A stretch of 64,000 bases of DNA from Magnetovibrio sp. (GCA_028281525.1 JANQJR010000041.1:62001-126000); one strand, 5' to 3'; shown: positions 53,842 to 63,058, counted from the stretch's first letter. Numbers and translations are program-made. The notes: generated from the letters alone by a model not told the origin.

Positions 53842-53991
53842 GGATTCCTTATAGCGCAACATTCGTTAACGGACATATACGACGTTGGGCGGAGCGTAAC
53901 CTTTCCGGGTTAAAGGCGAATACCACCATGAAACCGCCGCATTGCGGGCCCACATTATAATTATTCAAAAACGAATCGGAGCGTCCCAACC

Positions 53992-54951
53992 ATGCTCATC
54001 AAGATCCGCAAATCCTGGCACTTAAGCGAATCGGACGCCACCCCTGAGGCCGTCTTCAAAAACCGCCGGACGTTCCTGAAGGGCACGGCGGCGGCACTGG
54101 CCGCACCCGTCGCGGGCGCTCTCGTCTCCCCCGCGCGGGCCGGGTGGGAGCCCGGTGTCAAACTCCCCGGCGTGGTCAAAAGCAAATACACCGTGGACGA
54201 ACCTTCCACGCCTTTCAAAGATGTGGCGTCGTACAACAACTTCTATGAATTCGGCACCGGTAAGGACGATCCGGTAAAAAACGCCAAGGATTTCGTCACC
54301 AAGCCGTGGACCGTCGAGATCGCGGGCGAAGCCGCCAACACCGGCACCTTCGACGTGGACGACCTGATCCGCCCGCACCAGTTGGAGGAACGGATCTACC
54401 GGCACCGCTGCGTGGAAACCTGGTCGATGATCGTGCCGTGGGTGGGCGTGCCCTTGGGCGACATCATCAAGCGCCTGGAGCCGACCTCGAAAGCCAAATA
54501 CGTGGCATTCGAAACGCTCTACGACCCCGAACGCATGCCCGGTCAAAAACGCCGGGTGCTCCAATGGCCATATGTCGAAGGCTTGCGCATGGACGAAGCC
54601 ATGCATCCGCTGACGTTGATGACGGTCGGCGTCTACGGCGAGGTGATGCCGCCGCAAAACGGCGCACCAGTCCGCCTGATCGTACCTTGGAAATACGGCT
54701 TCAAGGGCATCAAGTCGATCGTCAAAATCACCTTTACCGAAGACGAGCCGCCGACCTCGTGGAACCGCTCCGCCCCCCATGAATACGGCTTTTACGCCAA
54801 CGTGAACCCGGACGTCGCCCACCCACGCTGGTCCCAGGCCAAGGAACGGCTGATCGGGGAATTCTTCAAACGCCCGACTTTGATGTTCAACGGCTACGCA
54901 CAAGAGGTCGCGGGCCTGTACACGGGCATGGATTTGGCGAAATATTACTGA
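53992..54951 (+). CDS. msrP: Protein-methionine-sulfoxide reductase catalytic subunit MsrP
   Basis: 319-residue molybdoenzyme (YedY). Tat signal N-R-R-T-F-L-K at residues 24-30, export cleavage near A-R-A. Cys140 (R-H-R-C-V-E-T-W-S) is the expected Mo ligand. The core has V-A-F-E-T-L-Y-D-P and [11 protein letters not shown]. It repairs oxidised methionines in periplasmic proteins with electrons from MsrQ, encoded 12 bases downstream. Confidence 0.96.
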   Translation: MLIKIRKSWHLSESDATPEAVFKNRRTFLKGTAAALAAPVAGALVSPARAGWEPGVKLPGVVKSKYTVDEPSTPFKDVASYNNFYEFGTGKDDPVKNAKDFVTKPWTVEIAGEAANTGTFDVDDLIRPHQLEERIYRHRCVETWSMIVPWVGVPLGDIIKRLEPTSKAKYVAFETLYDPERMPGQKRRVLQWPYVEGLRMDEAMHPLTLMTVGVYGEVMPPQNGAPVRLIVPWKYGFKGIKSIVKITFTEDEPPTSWNRSAPHEYGFYANVNPDVAHPRWSQAKERLIGEFFKRPTLMFNGYAQEVAGLYTGMDLAKYY

Positions 54952-54963
54952 GCGCGCATTCCC

Positions 54964-55596
54964 ATGAACCCACGTACGGCACCCATGACCGCAACATCTT
55001 TCCGCCTGTCGTATCGGCCCTCTTACCGCATGGTCTGGTGGTTGGTGTTCGCCTTGATGGCGGCGCCCTTGGCGTGGCTGGTGTACTTAGGTTTCACCGG
55101 CGGGCTCGGCGCCAACCCGATCGAAGCCATCAACCGCTACTTGGGCGATTGGGCGTTGCGCATGCTGTTGGTGGCGCTCGCCGCAACGCCACTGAAGATT
55201 CTGTTCGGTTGGACGTGGGCCGTGCGCATGCGCCGCATGCTGGGGCTGTGGGCGTTCGCCTACGTGGCGCTGCACGTCACCAACTACGTCGCCATCGATC
55301 AGTTCTTTGCCTGGAACGACATCTGGGCGGACATCGTCAAACGCAAGTTTATCACCGTGGGCATGGTCGCGTTCGTGATCTTAAGCGCCTTGGCCTTGAC
55401 GTCGTGGAACGGCGCGATCAAGCGCATGGGCGCGAAGGCGTGGCAACGGCTGCACAAGCTGGTCTATATGGCCGCGGCGCTGGGATGCTTGCACTACATC
55501 TGGATGGTCAAGGCCGACGTGCGCGAACCGCTGATTCATCTGGGTATCCTGGCGGCATTGCTCAGCATTCGGCTTTATCACCGCCTGCGCACCTGA
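54964..55596 (+). CDS. msrQ: MsrQ haem-binding membrane subunit
   Basis: 210 residues with about six membrane helices, for example W-W-L-V-F-A-L-M-A-A-P-L-A-W-L-V-Y-L and L-L-V-A-L-A-A-T-P-L-K-I-L. Haem-ligand candidates include histidines in Y-V-A-L-H-V-T-N-Y, R-L-H-K-L-V-Y and L-H-Y-I-W-M. It passes electrons from the quinone pool across the inner membrane to MsrP. It forms an operon with msrP. It is convergent with the next gene, with a 9-base gap. Confidence 0.95.
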   Translation: MNPRTAPMTATSFRLSYRPSYRMVWWLVFALMAAPLAWLVYLGFTGGLGANPIEAINRYLGDWALRMLLVALAATPLKILFGWTWAVRMRRMLGLWAFAYVALHVTNYVAIDQFFAWNDIWADIVKRKFITVGMVAFVILSALALTSWNGAIKRMGAKAWQRLHKLVYMAAALGCLHYIWMVKADVREPLIHLGILAALLSIRLYHRLRT

Positions 55597-55605
55597 GCCG
55601 ATGGC

Positions 55606-56628
55606 TTAGATGGTCGGCAATTGATAGTTTCCGGCATGGGCTGGATCGCCGTCCACGAAGACCGACATCAGTTGCGCGTAAAGCCTGAGATTGTTGCCGT
55701 GCAACCAATCGCCGAGAGCCGATCTTTGTTCATGGGGGTTGCCCAAAGGAATGCCGAAATTGCCATATGTGTTGTCGAGGAAAAGCTCAAACACATCCTC
55801 GTACACGCGACCGTAACGCTTTAGAGTTACAAAGTAATACAGAAAAGCGATGACGCTTCGGTACGCTCCAAAACTGTACCCGCCCCTGGGCGGTTCAGCG
55901 GCTTCCGCCACGCCATCAATCAATTCGTTCCACAGCAAATTGAAACAGGGCTGGAGGTTGATGCCGTCATCATCCATGGCGCCCAGAACGCCGTCGCGCA
56001 CGGTGGCGTAGTCAGCGCCTTTTTTCATATAGATGATCAATGCATCGGGTTTGCCGGTCAGACCCGGGGGAGTAAACTTGATGTGTTGGATGCAATCTTG
56101 CGCGTCCATGATCGGCAAGATCGCAGCCAATACCGCATTCATGCTGGCGGGCATGGCGTTGATACCGATCCGCCAGTCCTGGCCCTCAAAGCTGGTGCGC
56201 GCATCCGGCAACCTTACATTTCCGCCCCAACCGAAAAGCGTGCCGTCCGGATAAACGTGCAGATATTTCTTGGTGGCCACCTCGACGTCTTCTCCCAAAT
56301 CCTGGCCCATCGGCTTTTGATATTCGGCCAAATACGCCGTGTTATCGACCCTTGGCCACATGCCATGCTGCATTGCAGTCAACCGATCGCCCAAGGTGGT
56401 GAAAATCGCTTCCATCGACGTGCGCAAGGTGTGGCCGGTTTGCGGTACTTTTGCCGGGACATCGTCTGGCAGGGTCGATGAATAGACCTGGTATACAGCA
56501 GTCATACCGGTTCTGAGGTGTTGAATATTTCGTCCAGAAAAATCCGCGCCGCGCAGACGTAGATCTTCAAGCGCGCGCCATGCTGCATGCTTGAACGTCA
56601 CCAAGGATTCAGTTGAGGTCACAGGCAT
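55606..56628 (-). CDS. HopA1-like protein of unknown function, copy 2
   Basis: 340 residues, no signal peptide. From about residue 150 it carries a run of motifs also seen in the gene at 57415: Y-L-H-V-Y-P-D-G-T, W-R-I-G-I-N-A-M-P, P-I-M-D-A-Q-D-C-I-Q-H-I-K-F-T-P-P-G, G-K-P-D-A-L-I-I-Y-M, D-Y-A-T-V-R-D-G-V, and E-A-A-E-P-P-R-G-G-Y-S-F-G-A-Y-R. This order recalls the HopA1 effector-like family (AEEP...SFG..R), from memory and without a search. Last gene of the five-gene cassette, 20 bases after its partner, with CAGGAGGAAT as SD. Confidence 0.7.
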   Translation of the reverse strand: MPVTSTESLVTFKHAAWRALEDLRLRGADFSGRNIQHLRTGMTAVYQVYSSTLPDDVPAKVPQTGHTLRTSMEAIFTTLGDRLTAMQHGMWPRVDNTAYLAEYQKPMGQDLGEDVEVATKKYLHVYPDGTLFGWGGNVRLPDARTSFEGQDWRIGINAMPASMNAVLAAILPIMDAQDCIQHIKFTPPGLTGKPDALIIYMKKGADYATVRDGVLGAMDDDGINLQPCFNLLWNELIDGVAEAAEPPRGGYSFGAYRSVIAFLYYFVTLKRYGRVYEDVFELFLDNTYGNFGIPLGNPHEQRSALGDWLHGNNLRLYAQLMSVFVDGDPAHAGNYQLPTI

Positions 56629-56648
56629 GGCGTTGATTCCTCCTGTCT

Positions 56649-57296
56649 CTAGCTTGTGGAGGGCGGTTCGCTGACCAACCCTAGAGCCGTCGCCGCACCG
56701 TTCATGTCTCGGAAATGGGCCAAGTCGGAACTGGGAACGTCTCCCTCCGCTTGCGATAAGGCTGCGAGTGCTTCCGCCACAGCGTCTTCGAATGTTTTCG
56801 TTTCTTTTCCGGACGAGGCGGACGGCTTTGCGCTTTCAGACACATCTTTTTGCGCCGCTTCCATGGCGCTTTGCACGGTGCTGGCAAACGCGGCTAAATT
56901 CTTGCGCAAGTCGGCATCCGCCGTATCTCTGACCTTGGCGGCGAGCGTTCTCAGCACCGGGTGATCCAGCATTGCCGCTTTGGTCAACTGCTTTTGATCC
57001 AGTGCCTCAAGGCCATCCAATGCCTTGGATACGGATTCCACATGTGTGGAGATAAGGGTGCTCAGATTACCGACTTCGGTTTTTGTTTCTTGCGCCGACA
57101 TTGAGCCACTTTGAATTTTTGCAATCAGTGTGTCGGCTTGCGCCGCGAGACCGGACAAATCGGTAAGCGCGGCGTTTACCTTCGACGCCGTTCCCTCCGT
57201 GCGGAATGGATAGGACGCGGTGTCCAGGGCCGCCATCCATTGATGGGTGAATTGCGCCGTATAGACACCCAGGAAGTTGGCGTATGTGTCGGCCAT
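56649..57296 (-). CDS. Helical partner protein of unknown function, copy 2
   Basis: 215 residues, helical and Ala-rich with coiled-coil-like periodicity, no signal peptide and no membrane segment. It is a paralogue of the gene at 58518. Shared stretches are V-Y-T-A-Q-F-T-H-Q-W, A-A-Q-A-D-T-L-I-A-K-I, and L-E-A-L-D-Q-K-Q-L-T-K-A-A-M-L-D-H-P-V-L-R-T-L-A-A. It pairs with the HopA1-like gene downstream. A chaperone or binding-partner role is inferred only from the pairing. Confidence 0.7.
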   Translation of the reverse strand: MADTYANFLGVYTAQFTHQWMAALDTASYPFRTEGTASKVNAALTDLSGLAAQADTLIAKIQSGSMSAQETKTEVGNLSTLISTHVESVSKALDGLEALDQKQLTKAAMLDHPVLRTLAAKVRDTADADLRKNLAAFASTVQSAMEAAQKDVSESAKPSASSGKETKTFEDAVAEALAALSQAEGDVPSSDLAHFRDMNGAATALGLVSEPPSTS

Positions 57297-57414
57297 ATCC
57301 TTCTCGCTCCTGACAGTTCAAACGCTTGATCGGTCCCGCAAGCTGCTGCGCTATGGTGAGAAACTGGCGGCTTGGTCCTATTGCGCGCAGACGGCTTTAT
57401 CTCCGCCTGAGCCC

Positions 57415-58488
57415 CTAGCGGTCCGTGAGCGCCGTATTTCTACTGGTGTAGTAATCACTGGCTTTGCCGTCATAGAGAGCCTTGGTTTCCATGAACAGCT
57501 TGTTCGCATCCGCATAGTCGGTTTTGCTCTGGATCGCGGCCTGAGCATGCGGTGATTTCGTGTTGATGCCGTATTCATCCATCAACTGATCGACGATGGA
57601 TTCATAAACATCCCGGTCGTCCAGGCCGAACTCCCCCATGAAATCATAGGCCATGGCCATGACGAAGCAGCGGTACGTTCCAAAACTGCCGCCGCTTTTT
57701 GGCGGTTCAGCGGCTTCCGCCAAGCCCGATGAAATTTCGTTCCACATGGGTGAAAACGTTGCCTGCAGACGGATATTGTTGGTGCTCACGGCTTGATTGA
57801 CGGCGTTGCGGATGGTGTCGTAATCGTCCGCATGGCGCATATAGATGATGACCGAATCCGGCTTGCCCGCCATACCCGGTGGGGAAAACTTGATGTGGTT
57901 GATGTTGGTGTTGGAGTCCATGATCGGGCACAAGTATTGCGCCGCCAAATGAATGTCGTCTGGAATGACGTTCAGCCCGATCCGCCAGTTGTTGTTGGTC
58001 GCACGTCCTTGGGGATAGGTAACGGCGTTGCGGATGGTGGTCGTACCGCCGCTCGTCGTTTGCGTCCGGGTGATGGTGGCGCCGGTTGGATAGACGTGCA
58101 GATACGTGCGCGGTGCGCGCCCGGCCTGTGCCTGCTGCAACGCTGTCGGGGCGAACGAGACTTCGGGATCATAAAAGGAACTGAGCCCCGTCTTGTCCAT
58201 CTGCACCCACTTGTCTTCGTAGTCCGTACCCTTATGGGTATAGCGCGTCGTGCCCTGGATGCGTGCTTCCCGATTGCCCACTGCGGCGATGAGCTTCACC
58301 ATGGACGTTTTCAACGCCTTATCGGCCAAAGCCACCTTGGGGGCCAGCTTGCCGGGATTGTAACTGGAGTAGAGACTATAGAGCGCTTTGATGTTTTTCT
58401 CCGTGCTGCCCTGGTCGTGGTGCTGGTAGTGGTTCCAGGCAATCTGTTTGAAGTCACCGTAGGATGTGGTGGATGTTCTTGGGGGCAT
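57415..58488 (-). CDS. HopA1-like protein of unknown function, copy 1
   Basis: 357 residues, no signal peptide. Motifs shared with copy 2: Y-L-H-V-Y-P-T-G-A, W-R-I-G-L-N-V-I-P, P-I-M-D-S-N-T-N-I-N-H-I-K-F-S-P-P-G, G-K-P-D-S-V-I-I-Y-M, D-Y-D-T-I-R-N-A-V, and L-A-E-A-A-E-P-P-K-S-G-G-S-F-G-T-Y-R-C. The H-I-K-F and G-K-P-D blocks are the strictest. HopA1-family members include a plant-cell effector and, in class V lanthipeptide clusters, enzymes proposed as phospho-Ser/Thr lyases. Whether this protein shares such chemistry is untested. GGAG SD. Confidence 0.7.
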   Translation of the reverse strand: MPPRTSTTSYGDFKQIAWNHYQHHDQGSTEKNIKALYSLYSSYNPGKLAPKVALADKALKTSMVKLIAAVGNREARIQGTTRYTHKGTDYEDKWVQMDKTGLSSFYDPEVSFAPTALQQAQAGRAPRTYLHVYPTGATITRTQTTSGGTTTIRNAVTYPQGRATNNNWRIGLNVIPDDIHLAAQYLCPIMDSNTNINHIKFSPPGMAGKPDSVIIYMRHADDYDTIRNAVNQAVSTNNIRLQATFSPMWNEISSGLAEAAEPPKSGGSFGTYRCFVMAMAYDFMGEFGLDDRDVYESIVDQLMDEYGINTKSPHAQAAIQSKTDYADANKLFMETKALYDGKASDYYTSRNTALTDR

Positions 58489-58517
58489 ATCGGGTACTCC
58501 TCCGCCTCTTAGATCGC

Positions 58518-59327
58518 TTAGGCCGCGTCCTGCTCGTCATCGACACCGCTCACGTCTTCAAGCTGGTCAATCTCGTCCGGAGTCATGGTCGTTTTTTCCG
58601 TCGCCAGACTCGTGCTCAGCTTTTTCAGATCATTGTCCGTGAGGGTCGGCACCTTGGTGTTGGGTGTTTTGCTGCCGGTACCCGTGGCGTCGTCCTCATC
58701 ATCGACGCCGCTCACATCCTCGAGTTGGTCGACCTCATCCGGTGTCATGGTCGTTTTTTCCGCCGCCAGACTCGTGCTCAGCTTTTTCAGATCATTGTCC
58801 GTGAGGGTCGGCGCTTTCTTGCCGGTTTCCTGCGTTTTGGAATCCGTGACACCCTGCTCATCGGCCTCGGATAAGGCGGTTTCCAATCCCGCACTCACTT
58901 TGCCGATAAACGTTGCAATGTTGATGTTGAGCGCGGCGTCCGCACCGCTTTTGAGTTCGGCCGCCAAGGTCTTCAAACCGGGTTGATCCAGAGACGCGGC
59001 TTTGGTGAGGGTCTTGATATCCAATCCCTCCACGCCTTTCAGTGCGGAATCGAGCGACGCCTGTTGGGCTTTGAGCAGGTCCAACAGGTTGGAGACCCGC
59101 TTGCCGGCCTCTTTGCCCTTAACCTTGCCCGCTTCGATCGATGACACCAGCGTGTCCGCCTGTCCGGCCAACTTGGTCAAGGTTTCGAGTTCCGCCATGA
59201 CGGTTTTGACCGTCTCATCGGTGCGAAAGGCGTGCGCGGCCTTTTGCACCACGGTTTTCCAATCCTGGGTAAATTGTTTGGTGTATATGCCCATCAGGCT
59301 GGCATGCACGGTGTTGCTGTCGACCAT
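58518..59327 (-). CDS. Helical partner protein with 54-residue C-terminal duplication, copy 1
   Basis: 269 residues. The N-terminal ~165 residues are homologous to the gene at 56649 (I-Y-T-K-Q-F-T-Q-D-W, A-G-Q-A-D-T-L-V-S-S-I, L-T-K-A-A-S-L-D-Q-P-G-L-K-T-L-A-A). The C-terminal ~105 residues are two near-identical 54-residue acidic repeats, P-T-L-T-D-N-D-L-K-K-L-S-T-S-L-A then E-K-T-T-M-T-P-D-E and D-Q-L-E-D-V-S-G-V-D-D-E. No signal peptide. AAGGGC SD. It is followed 29 bases on by the HopA1-like copy 1. Confidence 0.7.
   Translation of the reverse strand: MVDSNTVHASLMGIYTKQFTQDWKTVVQKAAHAFRTDETVKTVMAELETLTKLAGQADTLVSSIEAGKVKGKEAGKRVSNLLDLLKAQQASLDSALKGVEGLDIKTLTKAASLDQPGLKTLAAELKSGADAALNINIATFIGKVSAGLETALSEADEQGVTDSKTQETGKKAPTLTDNDLKKLSTSLAAEKTTMTPDEVDQLEDVSGVDDEDDATGTGSKTPNTKVPTLTDNDLKKLSTSLATEKTTMTPDEIDQLEDVSGVDDEQDAA
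58531..58655. repeat. 162-bp-period tandem repeat, copy a
   Basis: One of two in-frame DNA repeats inside the partner gene. The 69 bases 58582-58650 match 58744-58812 with one mismatch. Confidence 0.8.
58693..58817. repeat. 162-bp-period tandem repeat, copy b
   Basis: Second unit, offset by 162 bases (54 codons) from the first. The part nearer 58693 has diverged mainly at synonymous positions; the part toward 58812 is almost identical. Confidence 0.8.
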
Positions 59328-59436
59328 GGTTCATGCCCTTCGACTGCGAAAACGAACGCGTGGATGTGGATGTGCGCCCTTCTTCCATCAGGACGGCGGC
59401 GCACGGGATTTGTGATGTGAAACGGTTCAGGCGCGA

Positions 59437-59823
59437 TCAGTTTTCGCGCGCGGCGCGGATGTCCTGTTCGGTCATGCCGATGGTCAGCGCCAGACCGTCC
59501 TTGTGCTTTTGCAGGAATTTCTGGCTGTGCTTGGGCAGTGGAATTTTCAATCCCCGGCACATGGCGACCAGGGCCTCGAACATCTGCTCCTCGCTCAGGT
59601 GCACGCGGATCGGATTGTGTGGATCGGACGAGGTGTAACGCAACACCGCGTTGAGGCTTTCCATGGAGTTGTTGTCGACCACCCGGTTCTTGGACGGATC
59701 GAGGATTTCGATATCCTCCACATGGGAATCGGGTGTATTCAAATTCGTGTCCTTGGCGTATTTTTGAAACGCCAAACGCAGTTCCTGCTTGTTGAACAAT
59801 AACTTCCGAATATCGACGGGCAT
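59437..59823 (-). CDS. Leading gene of the HopA1-like cassette, unknown function
   Basis: 128 residues, soluble, charged, with I-L-F/L-L-F-N-K-Q-E-L-R-L-A-F-Q-K-Y-A at the start, an acidic middle (V-E-D-I-E-I-L-D-P-S-K-N) and M-S/C-R-G-L-K-I-P-L-P-K-H-S-Q-K-F-L near the end. No domain recognised. GGGAAGGGTGG is a strong SD. It opens the cassette after polA; the next gene begins 109 bases on. A -10-like TATGAT (minus strand, 59881-59876) and a GCGCCC/GGGCGC hairpin (59846-59861) lie in its leader, so it may have its own promoter. Confidence 0.65.
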   Translation of the reverse strand: MPVDIRKLLFNKQELRLAFQKYAKDTNLNTPDSHVEDIEILDPSKNRVVDNNSMESLNAVLRYTSSDPHNPIRVHLSEEQMFEALVAMCRGLKIPLPKHSQKFLQKHKDGLALTIGMTEQDIRAAREN

Positions 59824-59898
59824 GCCACCCTTCCCCGGTTCACATGCGCCCCGTCGGGCGCTTTACAGCCTATAGATCATACTATTTTTGATGGAATA

Positions 59899-62670
59899 TC
59901 AATGGGCTTCGCCCCAATGGACGCCGACGCCGGCATCCACCACCAAGGGCACGTCCAACGACGCCGCGCTTTCCATGACATCCTTGACCAGGGCCTGGGT
60001 GGCGTCGACCTCCCCGTTCGGCACTTCGAAGATCAGCTCATCGTGAACCTGCAAAAGCATGCGCGCACTCAGTCCCGCGTCTACCAAAGCATCCGGCAGG
60101 CGCACCATGGCGCGCTTGATGATGTCCGCCGCGCCGCCTTGGATCGGGGCGTTGATGGCGGCGCGTTCCGCAAAGCCGCGCCTCATGGGGTTCTTGTCCT
60201 TAATAGATCCGACGTGGCACTTGCGCCCGAACAGGGTGGTGACGAAACCGTGTTCCTGGGCGAACCGCTTGGTGTCGTCCATGTAGGTGCGGATGCCCGG
60301 GAATTTCTCGAAATAAGCGTCGATGTATTGGCTGGCTTGCGTGCGGGAAATATCCAATTGCCGCGCCAGCCCGAAGGCGGAAATGCCGTAGATGATGCCA
60401 AAGTTGATGGCCTTGGCGCGCCTGCGCACCATCGGGTCCATGCCATCGATGGGCACGCCGAACACTTCCGACGCGGTCATGGCGTGAATGTCCATATCCG
60501 CATGGAACGCGTCCTTGAGCGCGCCGATGTCGGCAACGTGGGCGAGCAGGCGCAACTCGATCTGAGAATAGTCGGCGCTGATCAGCTTGTGGCCCGGTTC
60601 CGCGACGAAGGCCTTGCGGATTTTGCGCCCCTCTTCGGTGCGGATGGGAATGTTTTGCAGGTTGGGATCAGATGAGGCCAGCCGCCCCGTCGACGTCGCC
60701 GCCATGGAGAACGACGTGTGCACGCGCCCGGTCTCAGCGTTGATTTGGCCCATCAACGCGTCGGTGTAGGTGCTTTTAAGCTTGGCAAGTTGACGCCAAC
60801 CCAGCACCCGCGCGGGTAGCTCGTGGCCGTCGGCGGCCAAACCTTCCAAGATATCCGCGCCAGTGGCGTAGGCGCCGGTCTTGCCCTTCTTGCCACCCTC
60901 GATGCCCAATTTATCGAACAGAATTTCACCGAGTTGCTTGGGCGAGGCGATGTTGAACTCTTCCCCCGCCAGGCCGTGAATTTCCTTTTCCAGATCGCCC
61001 AGGCGTTTGGCGAAGTCGTCCGACAGACGTTTAAGCTCCTGCGCATCGACCTTGATGCCCGCGCGCTCCATCGACGCCAAAACGGAAATCAGCGGGCGTT
61101 CCAACGTTTCGTAGACGGTGACCATGTGATCCGCCACAAGACGGGGCTTGAGCATTTTGTAGAGCTTGGCGGTGACATCCGCATCCTCGGCGGCATAGTC
61201 CAAGGCCTTGTCCAGCTCGACACGATCGAAGGTCACCTGGGACTTGCCGGTCCCGGCGACGTCTTTGAACTTGATGGTCTCGACGCCCAAATGCAGGCGC
61301 GCCAATTCGTCCATACCGTGGCCGTGCAAGCCGCCTTCCAACACGTAGGAAATCACCATGGTGTCGTCCACCGGCCCAACGTCGATGCCGTAGTGGCTCA
61401 GCACCAGAAGGTCGTATTTGATGTTCTGGCCGACCTTGATGACGCCGGGGTCTTCGAGCATCGGTTTCAAGATGTCCAGCGCGCGCTCCAGCGGAATTTG
61501 CTTAGGCGCGTCCTGTGCACCCCCCTCATCACTGCCAAGGGCACCCAGCAGGTCGCCTTGCGCCTCCGCTCCGGTGTGGCCCAGCGGAATGTAACACGCG
61601 CGTCCCGGCGTCACGCATAGGGATACGCCGACCAGATCGGCGGCCATGGCGTCGAGCGAGGTGGTTTCCGTGTCCACCGCGACGAAACCCTCGGCCATGG
61701 CGTCCGCGACCCAGGTCTTGAGATCGTCTTCCGTTTGCACCAGAACGTATTCGGCTCCGGCCTCCGGTACCTCTTCGGTTTTCGCGGCCTTGCCATTGCC
61801 GTTGTCGCCGATGGAAACACCGCGCGCCTCGACCTTGGCGACCAGGGATTTGAACGCCTGTTCCTTCAAGAACGTGAGCAAGGTCCCGACGTCCGGTTCC
61901 GGCACGTCGAAGTCGTCCAGCGCCACGTCCACCGGTACGTCGTCTTTCAGCGTCACCAATTCTTTCGAGATGCGCGCATTGTCGGCCTGTTCGATCAGGC
62001 GTTCGCGGCGCTTGGGCTGTTTGATGTTGGGGGCGTTTTCCAACACCGCATCCAAATCGCCATATTCGTTGATCAGCTGCGCGGCGGTCTTCACGCCGAT
62101 GCCTTCCACCCCCGGCACGTTGTCGGCGCTATCGCCGGCGAGCGCCTGGACATCGACCACGCGGTCCGGACCGACGCCGAACTTTTCCACCACTTGGTCG
62201 GGGCCGATGGTGCGGTTTTTCATGGCGTCCATCATCACCACGCCATCACCGACCAGCTGCATCAGGTCCTTATCCGAGGAGACGATGGTGACCTCCGCAC
62301 CTTTGGCGCGGGCCTGCCTGGCATAAGTCGCAATCAGGTCGTCGGCCTCGTACCCATCCATATCCACGGCCTTGAGACCCAGCGCGCGGGTGGCGTCTCG
62401 CACCAATTCGAACTGCGGGATCAGGTCGTCCGGCGGCGGCGGGCGGTGGGCTTTGTACGCGGGGTAAATGTCGGAGCGGAACGTCTTGCGCGCACGGTCG
62501 AAAATCACCGCGATGTGATCGGCGTCGGTGTCGTCCAGAAGCTTCATCAACATGGCGGTAAAGCCGTAAACCGCGCCTACGGGCGTGCCGTCAGGCCGCG
62601 TCATGGGCGGCAACGCGTGATAGGCCCGGAAAATAAAGCCCGAACCGTCGATGAGAAAGACGTGTTTCAT
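59899..62670 (-). CDS. polA: DNA polymerase I
   Basis: 923 residues with all three domains. The 5'-nuclease (residues 1-300; D-G-S-G-F-I-F-R-A-Y-H, D-G-Y-E-A-D-D-L-I-A) and an intact 3'-5' exonuclease (A-V-D-T-E-T-T-S-L-D) precede the polymerase: S-A-D-Y-S-Q-I-E-L-R, A-K-A-I-N-F-G-I-I-Y-G and Q-V-H-D-E-L-I-F-E-V. It acts in repair and Okazaki-fragment processing. The cassette below lies downstream on the same strand. Confidence 0.97.
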   Translation of the reverse strand: MKHVFLIDGSGFIFRAYHALPPMTRPDGTPVGAVYGFTAMLMKLLDDTDADHIAVIFDRARKTFRSDIYPAYKAHRPPPPDDLIPQFELVRDATRALGLKAVDMDGYEADDLIATYARQARAKGAEVTIVSSDKDLMQLVGDGVVMMDAMKNRTIGPDQVVEKFGVGPDRVVDVQALAGDSADNVPGVEGIGVKTAAQLINEYGDLDAVLENAPNIKQPKRRERLIEQADNARISKELVTLKDDVPVDVALDDFDVPEPDVGTLLTFLKEQAFKSLVAKVEARGVSIGDNGNGKAAKTEEVPEAGAEYVLVQTEDDLKTWVADAMAEGFVAVDTETTSLDAMAADLVGVSLCVTPGRACYIPLGHTGAEAQGDLLGALGSDEGGAQDAPKQIPLERALDILKPMLEDPGVIKVGQNIKYDLLVLSHYGIDVGPVDDTMVISYVLEGGLHGHGMDELARLHLGVETIKFKDVAGTGKSQVTFDRVELDKALDYAAEDADVTAKLYKMLKPRLVADHMVTVYETLERPLISVLASMERAGIKVDAQELKRLSDDFAKRLGDLEKEIHGLAGEEFNIASPKQLGEILFDKLGIEGGKKGKTGAYATGADILEGLAADGHELPARVLGWRQLAKLKSTYTDALMGQINAETGRVHTSFSMAATSTGRLASSDPNLQNIPIRTEEGRKIRKAFVAEPGHKLISADYSQIELRLLAHVADIGALKDAFHADMDIHAMTASEVFGVPIDGMDPMVRRRAKAINFGIIYGISAFGLARQLDISRTQASQYIDAYFEKFPGIRTYMDDTKRFAQEHGFVTTLFGRKCHVGSIKDKNPMRRGFAERAAINAPIQGGAADIIKRAMVRLPDALVDAGLSARMLLQVHDELIFEVPNGEVDATQALVKDVMESAASLDVPLVVDAGVGVHWGEAH

Positions 62671-62691
62671 GCTGGATTGCGCCGCGCGGGA

Positions 62692-62871
62692 TTAATGCGC
62701 TGCGACCTTGGCGTTGGGGTCGAGCACGAATACCTTGGAGCAATAGGGACAAACGGCCTTGCGCGTTTCAGGATCGATGGTGAGATAAACGCGGGGATGA
62801 CCGCCTTCCTGCTGGTCGCCGTCGCAAGCGACGGTGGTGGACGTCACGGTGGTGGGGGCCGTGTTAGTCAT
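62692..62871 (-). CDS. Zinc-finger CHCC-domain protein (NDUFS6-like)
   Basis: 59 residues with zinc ligands in the order C-x8-H-x14-C-x2-C: A-C-D-G, G-G-H-P-R-V-Y, V-C-P-Y-C-S-K-V-F. This is the zf-CHCC domain found in the complex I assembly/accessory subunit NDUFS6 and in small alphaproteobacterial proteins. GGGAAGGAA SD before the ATG at 62871. It is 21 bases upstream of polA. Confidence 0.85.
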   Translation of the reverse strand: MTNTAPTTVTSTTVACDGDQQEGGHPRVYLTIDPETRKAVCPYCSKVFVLDPNAKVAAH

Positions 62872-63058
62872 ATGCGCGTTCCTTCCCGATGCAATGTTTG
62901 GACACTATATACCTACAGAATACCTATATATATGTGGACTTGCGCACGCGGGGAAAGGGGTTAAATTCCACACTCGACCTGCGCGCGCCGCCCCCAGATG
63001 ATACCCGAACACGGACCGCCCTCAAGGCGTAAATTACGCAACACCCGAGACCCGCAAA

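Noticed and set aside
61735..62964. Long plus-strand open frame opposite polA
   Set aside because: Antisense shadow of polA motifs; no recognisable protein features.
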